From: Specibacter cremeus
GTDB lineage: Bacteria > Actinomycetota > Actinomycetes > Actinomycetales > Micrococcaceae
NCBI RefSeq assembly: GCF_003946885.1
Contig: NZ_RWKQ01000009.1
Span: 3,856-67,855, forward strand
DNA length: 64,000 nt
Direction: 5' to 3'
Shown: piece by piece, positions 56,185 to 64,000 of the stretch
Numbering within the stretch: the stretch's first letter is position 1
Layout of the letters: every line of letters begins with the position of its first letter
Notes under the pieces: model-generated
Seen by the model: only the letters and a program-made list of their open reading frames with translations
Databases searched by the model: none
Told to the model about the DNA's origin: nothing
Position numbers and translations under genes: made by a program

Positions 56185-57492
56185 CTAGGCCACCCCGAAG
56201 TAGCCGCGGACGCCGGCGACCGCGTCGAGGAACGCGTCGACGTCGTCGGTGGTGTTGTACAGGTAGGCGCTGGCACGGGTGGACGCGCTCAGCCCGAGCC
56301 GCCGGTGCAGCGGCTGGGCGCAGTGATGGCCCACCCGCACGGCGATGCCGGCCGCGTCGAGGAACTGGCCCACATCGTGGGCGTGCACGCCGGCCACCTC
56401 GAACGCGGCCAGCCCGGCCCGTTCCACCCCGGCGGCCGGACCCAGCACGCGGATGCCGTCGATCGCCTCCAGCCCGGCGACCAGGCGCTGGCCCAGTTGC
56501 GCCTCCCAGGCGTGGATGCGGCCCATGCCCGTCTCGTGCAGGTAGCGTGCGGCGGCGGCGAGCGCCACGGCCTGGGAGATCGGCTGCGTGCCGGCCTCGA
56601 AACGCTGCGGTGAGGGCAGGTATTCGGCCCGCTCCAGCGTGACCGTGGTGATCATCGAGCCGCCGGCCAGGAACGGGGGCAGCGCGTCGAGCAGCTCCGC
56701 CCGCCCGTAGAGGGCCCCGATGCCGGTGGGGCCCAGCATCTTGTGCCCGGAGAACGCGGCGAAGTCGACGCCCAGGGCCTTCACGTCCAACGGCAGGTGC
56801 GGGGCCGACTGGCACGCGTCCAGCACGACGAACGCGCCGGCCGCATGCCCCAGCGCCGCCAGTTCGGCGACCGGGTTGATGACGCCCAGGACGTTGGAGA
56901 CGTGTGTGAAGGCCAGGATCCTGGTTCGCGCGCCGATGATGGACGCCGCCGCGTCGAGGTCCAGGGTGCCGTCGTCGAGGATGGGAATGTGCCGCAGCGT
57001 CGCACCGGTGCGCCGGCACAATTCCTGCCACGGGATGAGGTTGGCGTGGTGTTCCATCTCGGTCACCACGATCTCGTCGCCGGGGCCCAGCGCGAACTGC
57101 CGGGCATCCGCGCCGGTGTCGCCGACGCTGGCGTTCGAGAAGGCGTAGGCCAGCAGGTTCAGCCCGGCGGTGGCGTTGGCCGTCCAGACAAGTTCCCGGT
57201 CCGTGGCGCCGATGAACGCGGCCACCGTGGCGCGGGCGTCCTCGAACGCGTCGGTCGCGTCGACGGCCAGCGTGTGGGCGCCCCGGTGCACGGCGGAGTT
57301 GCGCTGCTCGTAGAACTCCTGCTCGGCCTCGAGCACGCAGGTCGGGTTCTGCGACGTGGCGCCGGAATCCAGGTACACGAGCGGGTGGCCGTTGACCCGT
57401 TGGCCGAGGATGGGGAAGTCATTGCGGATGCGGCGCACTTCGGCGTTCGTCAGCTCTGGGGTGTGGTCATGCGGGGCGGTAAGGGTCACCAC
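56185..57492 (-). CDS. sufS: cysteine desulfurase SufS
   Basis: 435 residues, a PLP-dependent enzyme that takes sulfur from cysteine for Fe-S cluster building. It has VYLDSGATSQNP, HRGAHTLA, EMEHHANLIPW, the PLP-Lys motif FSGHKMLGPTGIG, and the active-site Cys in RVGHHCAQP. I choose the GTG at 57492, which has AAGGAG 9 nt upstream; a GTG at 57489 is equivalent, and an in-frame ATG at 57537 lacks a ribosome-binding site. It sits with sufU but apart from a sufBCD cluster. Confidence 0.93.
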   Translation of the reverse strand: MVTLTAPHDHTPELTNAEVRRIRNDFPILGQRVNGHPLVYLDSGATSQNPTCVLEAEQEFYEQRNSAVHRGAHTLAVDATDAFEDARATVAAFIGATDRELVWTANATAGLNLLAYAFSNASVGDTGADARQFALGPGDEIVVTEMEHHANLIPWQELCRRTGATLRHIPILDDGTLDLDAAASIIGARTRILAFTHVSNVLGVINPVAELAALGHAAGAFVVLDACQSAPHLPLDVKALGVDFAAFSGHKMLGPTGIGALYGRAELLDALPPFLAGGSMITTVTLERAEYLPSPQRFEAGTQPISQAVALAAAARYLHETGMGRIHAWEAQLGQRLVAGLEAIDGIRVLGPAAGVERAGLAAFEVAGVHAHDVGQFLDAAGIAVRVGHHCAQPLHRRLGLSASTRASAYLYNTTDDVDAFLDAVAGVRGYFGVA

Positions 57493-57560
57493 GGTGCGCG
57501 CTCCTTGCAGGTTGCTTGCATGCTGTGCGCCGGGCATTAGGTCATGCCTGACTTCCCTAA

Positions 57561-59482
<1,922 letters not shown>

Positions 59483-59498
59483 GAAGGACGGATCGAGC

Positions 59499-60926
59499 AT
59501 GGAGTACGCCAAACCCCTGGCCGCCCACCGCACGGCGATCGACGGGCTGCTGCTCTTCGACGTGCCCGTGCACGGGGACAACCGCGGCTGGTTCAAGGAG
59601 AACTGGCAGCGGGAGAAGATGCTCGCCGCCGGGCTGGCCGATTTCGGGCCGGTGCAGAACAACATCTCCTTCAACGCCGCAACCGGCACCACCCGCGGCA
59701 TCCACGCCGAACCGTGGGACAAGTACATCTCCGTGGCGACCGGCACGGTCTTCGGCGCCTGGGTCGACCTGCGCGAGGGCCCGGGCTTCGGCACCCTGGT
59801 CACCGCCGAATTGGACCCGGCCACCGCCGTGTTCGTCCCGGCCGGGGTCGGCAACGCGTTCCAAACCCTGGCCGACGGCACCGCCTACACGTACCTGGTC
59901 AACGCCCACTGGTCCCCGGACGCCGCGTACAGTTTCCTGAACCTGGCCGACCCCACCGTCAACGTGCCCTGGCCCATCCCGCTGGCGCACGCCGAGCTCT
60001 CCGAGAAGGACAAGAACCACCCGTTCCTGGCCGACGTCACCCCGGTGCGCGGGAAGAAGACCCTGGTGCTCGGGGCCGGCGGCCAGCTCGGCCGCGCCCT
60101 GGCCGACGCGTACGACGGCGACCCGCGGGTCGAGTTCGCCCCGCGCCGCACGCTGGACCTCGCCGGCCCGGACGCGTTCGACGCCATCGACTGGACCGGC
60201 TACGACACCGTCATCAACGCCGCCGCCTACACCTCCGTCGACGCCGCCGAGACCCCGGCGGGCCGGGCCGCGGCCTGGGCCGTGAACGCCACCGCCGTCG
60301 CCGCCCTGGCCCGGGCCTGCACCGCGCACCGCATCACCCTGGTGCATCTCTCCAGCGACTACGTCTTCGACGGCACCGTCCCCGTCCACGGCGAGGACGA
60401 ACCCCTCTCCCCGCTGGGCGTGTACGGCCAGGCGAAGGCCGCCGGCGACACCGCCGCGGCCACCGTGCCCCGGCACTACCTGGTCCGCACCTCCTGGGTC
60501 ATCGGCGACGGCAACAACTTCGTCAAAACCATGGCCGGCCTGGCCGCCCGCGGCATCCGGCCCGCCGTGGTCAACGACCAGCACGGGCGGCTCACGTTCG
60601 CCACCGACCTCGCCCACGGCATCCGCCACCTGCTCGACGCGAACGCGCCATACGGCACCTACAACCTCACCAACGACGGCCCCGCCCAGACCTGGGCGGA
60701 CATCGCCGCCGACGTCTACGAGCTCCTCGGCCACCCCCGCACGTCCGTCACCGGCACCAGCACCGCCGAGTACTTCGCCGGCAAACCCGACACCGCACCC
60801 CGCCCCCGCCACAGCACCCTGGACCTGGCCAAGATCACCGCCACCGGGTTCGCGCCACCACCCGCCGCGCGCCGGCTCGCCGAGTACCTCGACTCACTCA
60901 ACCACAACGCAGGGACCGGCGCGTGA
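59499..60926 (+). CDS. rmlCD: fused dTDP-4-dehydrorhamnose 3,5-epimerase / dTDP-4-dehydrorhamnose reductase
   Basis: 475 residues. Residues about 1-185 are an RmlC-type cupin (NRGWFKENWQR, TRGIHAEPWDKY, VPAGVGNAFQTL). Residues about 187-475 are an RmlD-type reductase (TLVLGAGGQLGRAL, VINAAAYTSVDAAE, SSDYVFDGT, catalytic YGQAK). Together they complete dTDP-L-rhamnose synthesis. The fused form occurs in several Actinobacteria. In the epimerase half the segment after the catalytic His (GIHAEPW) differs from the common G-L-H-x-Q form. AGAAGGA lies upstream of the ATG, and the stop overlaps the lhgO-like gene by 4 nt. Confidence 0.92.
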   Translation: MEYAKPLAAHRTAIDGLLLFDVPVHGDNRGWFKENWQREKMLAAGLADFGPVQNNISFNAATGTTRGIHAEPWDKYISVATGTVFGAWVDLREGPGFGTLVTAELDPATAVFVPAGVGNAFQTLADGTAYTYLVNAHWSPDAAYSFLNLADPTVNVPWPIPLAHAELSEKDKNHPFLADVTPVRGKKTLVLGAGGQLGRALADAYDGDPRVEFAPRRTLDLAGPDAFDAIDWTGYDTVINAAAYTSVDAAETPAGRAAAWAVNATAVAALARACTAHRITLVHLSSDYVFDGTVPVHGEDEPLSPLGVYGQAKAAGDTAAATVPRHYLVRTSWVIGDGNNFVKTMAGLAARGIRPAVVNDQHGRLTFATDLAHGIRHLLDANAPYGTYNLTNDGPAQTWADIAADVYELLGHPRTSVTGTSTAEYFAGKPDTAPRPRHSTLDLAKITATGFAPPPAARRLAEYLDSLNHNAGTGA

Positions 60927-62128
60927 GCGGCGTGCGGGCCGTCGTCGTCGGCGGCGGCATCATCGGCACGGCCGTGGCCCGGGAACTGCTGCACTCCGGC
61001 ACCGCCACCGAGGTCACGCTGTTCGAGAAGGAAGCCGCACTCTCCACGCACCAGACCGGGCACAACAGCGGGGTGGTGCACGCCGGGCTGTACTACGAAC
61101 CGGGCGGGCTGAAGGCGACGCTGTGCCGGCGCGGCGTCGGCCTGCTGCGCGAGCTGGCCGCCCGCCGCAACGTGCCGTTCGACGAATGCGGCAAGGTCGT
61201 CGTGGCCCGCGACGAGGCCGAACGCGGGCGCCTGCACGCCATCCATGCCCGGGCCGTCGCCAACGGCGTGCCGGGGGTGCGCCTCATCGACCGGGACGAA
61301 CTCGCCGTGCTGGAGCCGCATGCGCGCGGCATCGCGGCGCTGCACTCCCCCACGACCGCGATCATCGACTACCCCGCGGCCACCCGTGCGCTGGCCGCGG
61401 ACTTCACCGAGGCCGGCGGCACGGTGCGGCTCGGCACGCCGGTGCGCTCGCTGACGGACGACGGCGGGCGGGTCACCGTGGAGCTGGGGACGGCCCCGGA
61501 GGTTTTCGATCTGGCGGTCAACTGCACCGGCCTGCAGTCCGACCGGCTGGCCGCGCGTTCCGGGGACGGGCGCAGCCCCCGGATCGTGCCGTTCTTCGGC
61601 GCCTACTTCCTGCTGCGCCCTGAACGCCGGGCCATGGTCAACGGGCTGATCTACCCGGTGCCCGATCCGCGCTACCCGTTCCTGGGCGTGCACCTGACCC
61701 GGCGCATCGACGGGGAAGTCATGGTGGGCCCGAACGCGTTCCTGGCCGCCGGCCGGGAGGCGTACGGGCCGTGGCGGGCCTCGGCGCGGGATCTGGCCGA
61801 CGTGGCCGGCTTCGGCGGCTTCTGGCGGTTTGCGGCCGGCAACGTGCCGGCGGCGTTCCGGGAGGGCCGGACGGTGGCCAGCAAACGGGCGTTCGTGGCC
61901 GCGGCCCGCGCCTACGTCCCGGAGCTGCGGGTCGCCGACGTGGTGCCCGGGGGCCGCGGCATCCGCGCCCAGGCCATGAACGACGACGGCAGCCTGGTCG
62001 ACGACTTCGTCATCACCGGTTCCCGGCGCCTGCTCCACGTGCGCAACGCCCCGTCGCCTGGGGCGACGTCGTCCATGGCGATCGCCGAGCACATCGTGCG
62101 GCAGGCGGCGGAACGGTTGGCGGCATGA
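60923..62128 (+). CDS. lhgO: L-2-hydroxyglutarate oxidase-like FAD-dependent oxidoreductase
   Basis: 401 residues of the DAO/LhgO family: FAD motif VVVGGGIIGTAVAREL, HNSGVVHAGLYYEPGGLK, TAIIDYP, and the C-terminal APSPGATSSMAIAEHI. LhgO oxidises L-2-hydroxyglutarate to 2-oxoglutarate, a repair reaction. The gene is coupled to rmlCD by GTGA overlap although no link between this reaction and rhamnose synthesis is known. It may be a passenger in the operon or act on another substrate. Confidence 0.87.
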   Translation: MSGVRAVVVGGGIIGTAVARELLHSGTATEVTLFEKEAALSTHQTGHNSGVVHAGLYYEPGGLKATLCRRGVGLLRELAARRNVPFDECGKVVVARDEAERGRLHAIHARAVANGVPGVRLIDRDELAVLEPHARGIAALHSPTTAIIDYPAATRALAADFTEAGGTVRLGTPVRSLTDDGGRVTVELGTAPEVFDLAVNCTGLQSDRLAARSGDGRSPRIVPFFGAYFLLRPERRAMVNGLIYPVPDPRYPFLGVHLTRRIDGEVMVGPNAFLAAGREAYGPWRASARDLADVAGFGGFWRFAAGNVPAAFREGRTVASKRAFVAAARAYVPELRVADVVPGGRGIRAQAMNDDGSLVDDFVITGSRRLLHVRNAPSPGATSSMAIAEHIVRQAAERLAA

Positions 62129-62231
62129 GCGGGACGAATCCGTATTCGGCCTATGACCGGGGTGACAAATCAATGCACGGGAGATTGGAATTCGCCGCAC
62201 ATTTCCGCAATGCCGCCTGTAGGGTTTGACC

Positions 62232-64000
62232 ATGGGAGTAAATCGACATGACAAGGTCTCGCTCGGGGGAATCGACGTTGACCTGCTCGAATTCACGGAG
62301 GCCATAGCGACCATTTCCACCCGGGCCCGCTCGCGGGACGGGCGGCCCTTGGGCGTGGTCTCGGTGAATCTGGACCACATCCACCATTTTGGTCCCGGGC
62401 AGCGGTGGCATGGCACCCTCGTCGGCCCGGAATTCCTCTTCTTGCTTGACGGGGCTCCGCTGGTCGCCCAGGCGGCGCGCAAGACCGGCCGGACCTGGCC
62501 GCGCCTGGCCGGCAGCGACCTCATCGACCCGCTCCTGGACGAGGCCGAACGGCACGGCACCCGGGTGGGGTTCCTCGGCGGCACCTCCGAAACCCATGAA
62601 CTGCTCCGGGCGCGCCTGCGACAGGCGCGTCCCGACCTGCAGGTCTCGGGCTGGTGGGCCCCGGACCGGTCGGTCATCGCCGACCCCGCGGCGTCGACGG
62701 CCTTGGCGGAAGACATAAATCGCGCGGGGACCCAACTGCTGCTCGTGGGCCTGGGCAAGCCGCGGCAGGAGTTGTGGATGGCCCGCTACGGCCACCTGAC
62801 CGGTGCCGGCGCCCTGCTCGGCTTCGGCGCCGCCGTCGATTTCCTCGCCGGCCGGGTCGCCCGTGCACCGCGCTGGGTCAGCGACCGGGGCCTGGAGTGG
62901 GCGTGGCGGCTGTCCCGGGAACCGGTCCGGATGGGGCGGCGCTACCTTGTCGACGGACCGGTGTCGTACATCGCCGTGCGCCGTGACAAGTCCGGGCCCG
63001 GCGGAATCCCGCAACCGGTGCCACCGCCCAGGGCCGGCGCACCGGTGACGCCGGGCGTCTTCGCCGGACCCGACGACCATGCCGCCGTCACCGCCCTGAT
63101 CGTGACCTACAACAATGCCGGGGACGTGCCCCGCCTCATCGCCTCGCTCCGGGCGGAGACCGCCGACCAGCCGGTCCGCGTGATCGTGGCCGACAATTCC
63201 CCCGGAGACGACACCGTCCAGGCGCTGGCCGCCCACGACGACGTCACGACCATCCCGACAGGCGGCAACCTGGGGTACGCGGGCGGCATCAACATCGCCG
63301 CGGCGCACGCCGGCTCGACCGATGCGTTCCTGGTCCTCAACCCGGACCTGGCGGTCCAGCGGGGGGCGGTCAAGACGATGCTCCGGCGGCTCGAGGATTC
63401 CGCCGCCGCCGCCGTCGTCCCGTTGCTCCTGGACGAGGACGACGCCCTGTACCATTCGCTGCGGCGCGAGCCGACGCTGTCCCGGCAACTGGGCGACGCC
63501 GTCCTGGGTGCGCACCTGCCCTCGCGTCCGGGTTGGCTCTCGGAAATGGACACCGATGCCGAAAGCTACCAGCATCCGCACCCGGTGGATTGGGCCACCG
63601 GCGCCGCGGTGCTCGTCCGGGCCGACGCCGCCGCGGCCGCCGGGCCGTGGGATGAGAAATTCTTCCTCTACTCGGAGGAAACGGACTATTTCCACCGGCT
63701 GCGCAAGCTGGGCGGCAGCATCTGGTTCGAGCCCTCGGCCGCCATGCGCCATGCCCGCGGCGGGTCGGGGTCCTCGGCCGACCTCACGGCACTCATGGAG
63801 GTCAACCGTGTGCGCTACGCGGCAACCCACCACGCGCCGCCGTACGCGCTGGCCGTCCGCGCCATCACGGCGGCGGGCGCCATCGCGCGATGCGGGCAGC
63901 CGGGTCGGCGCCGTGCCGCGGCGGCGCTGCTGGGGCTGCGAGACTGGGATGACCTCCCCCGGGCCGTGCCCGCGACGGCAACGTCGGTCGCGCAGTCGCA
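62232..64000 (+). CDS. WecG/TagA/CpsF glycosyltransferase fused to a GT2 glycosyltransferase, partial at window end
   Basis: An open frame of at least 589 codons with no stop before the window edge. Residues about 1-235 form a WecG/TagA/CpsF transferase (GGIDVDLLEFTEAI, LDGAPLV, VGFLGGTSE, LLVGLGKPRQELWMAR, APRWVSDRGLEWAWRL). After a Pro-rich linker (about 255-275) comes a GT-A glycosyltransferase like rhamnosyl or galactofuranosyl transferases (TALIVTYNNAGDVPRLIASL, GYAGGINIA, LVLNPDLAV, DEKFFLYSEETDYFHRL). TAGGGT lies six nucleotides before the ATG. It probably uses dTDP-rhamnose made by the genes upstream in building a wall or capsule polymer. Confidence 0.85.
   Translation, partial: MGVNRHDKVSLGGIDVDLLEFTEAIATISTRARSRDGRPLGVVSVNLDHIHHFGPGQRWHGTLVGPEFLFLLDGAPLVAQAARKTGRTWPRLAGSDLIDPLLDEAERHGTRVGFLGGTSETHELLRARLRQARPDLQVSGWWAPDRSVIADPAASTALAEDINRAGTQLLLVGLGKPRQELWMARYGHLTGAGALLGFGAAVDFLAGRVARAPRWVSDRGLEWAWRLSREPVRMGRRYLVDGPVSYIAVRRDKSGPGGIPQPVPPPRAGAPVTPGVFAGPDDHAAVTALIVTYNNAGDVPRLIASLRAETADQPVRVIVADNSPGDDTVQALAAHDDVTTIPTGGNLGYAGGINIAAAHAGSTDAFLVLNPDLAVQRGAVKTMLRRLEDSAAAAVVPLLLDEDDALYHSLRREPTLSRQLGDAVLGAHLPSRPGWLSEMDTDAESYQHPHPVDWATGAAVLVRADAAAAAGPWDEKFFLYSEETDYFHRLRKLGGSIWFEPSAAMRHARGGSGSSADLTALMEVNRVRYAATHHAPPYALAVRAITAAGAIARCGQPGRRRAAAALLGLRDWDDLPRAVPATATSVAQS

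Overview
The window is about 70% G+C and reads as chromosome of a high-GC actinobacterium, most likely the Arthrobacter branch of the Micrococcaceae. The lpdA-deoD-pmmB order (also known from mycobacteria), the SCO4848-type and DUF2505-type small proteins, abundant 4-nt start/stop overlaps, and TANNNT boxes placed 6-7 nt before start codons all fit that placement. I see no rRNA, tRNA, CRISPR array, transposase or phage gene. Genes are packed tightly and no gap between genes exceeds 300 nt.

Layout. (1) 0.1-4.3 kb: an SDR oxidoreductase, then a TetR repressor with an MMPL exporter. (2) 4.3-11.7 kb: an alcohol/aldehyde oxidation module (GAF regulator, ExaC-type aldehyde dehydrogenase, AdhP, DUF779). 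A TetR-MFS efflux pair with twin palindromic operators sits between the regulator and the enzymes. (3) 11.9-13.6 kb: Maf and an AlkZ-like winged-helix protein. (4) 13.6-21.3 kb: an apparent catabolic island with an MHS transporter, three divergent PxpA/B/C-like (5-oxoprolinase) subunits, an SDR, an aminotransferase, a TetR regulator and an RraA-like aldolase. Three promoters in it share one sequence box. (5) 21.4-24.7 kb: a biotin-dependent carboxylase alpha chain and a second MHS transporter. (6) 24.9-40.5 kb: assimilatory nitrate/nitrite reduction (NarK, NasA, NasB, NirB, NirD, siroheme methyltransferase CobA, a HemD-winged-helix NnaR-like regulator), interrupted by lpdA-deoD-pmmB. (7) 39.5-47.7 kb: LysR/YeiH, deoC, a small membrane protein, mfd, DUF2505 and an SCO4848-like protein. 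(8) 47.7-55.6 kb: a secreted GH18 protein divergent from a cellulose-synthase-like GT2, followed by a STAS-like protein and a GGDEF-EAL protein (a putative exopolysaccharide/c-di-GMP unit), then nhaA and vanZ. (9) 55.7-57.5 kb: sufS-sufU. (10) 57.6-64 kb: dTDP-rhamnose genes rmlA, rmlB and fused rmlC-rmlD, an lhgO-like gene, and a WecG-GT2 fusion that runs off the window end.

Two features stand out. The first is a dispersed palindromic repeat with the core GGTTGAGCCCGTCGAAACC. It occupies most of the longer gaps, forms hairpins, overlaps or lies next to several stop codons, and occurs twice in frame inside mfd, where it encodes Ser/Thr/Gly-rich loops. The second is the island at 13.6-21.3 kb. 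Its PxpA- and PxpB-like subunits have lost family signature residues while keeping the three-subunit operon, which suggests a lactam- or urea-like substrate other than 5-oxoproline, processed further by oxidation, transamination and aldol cleavage.
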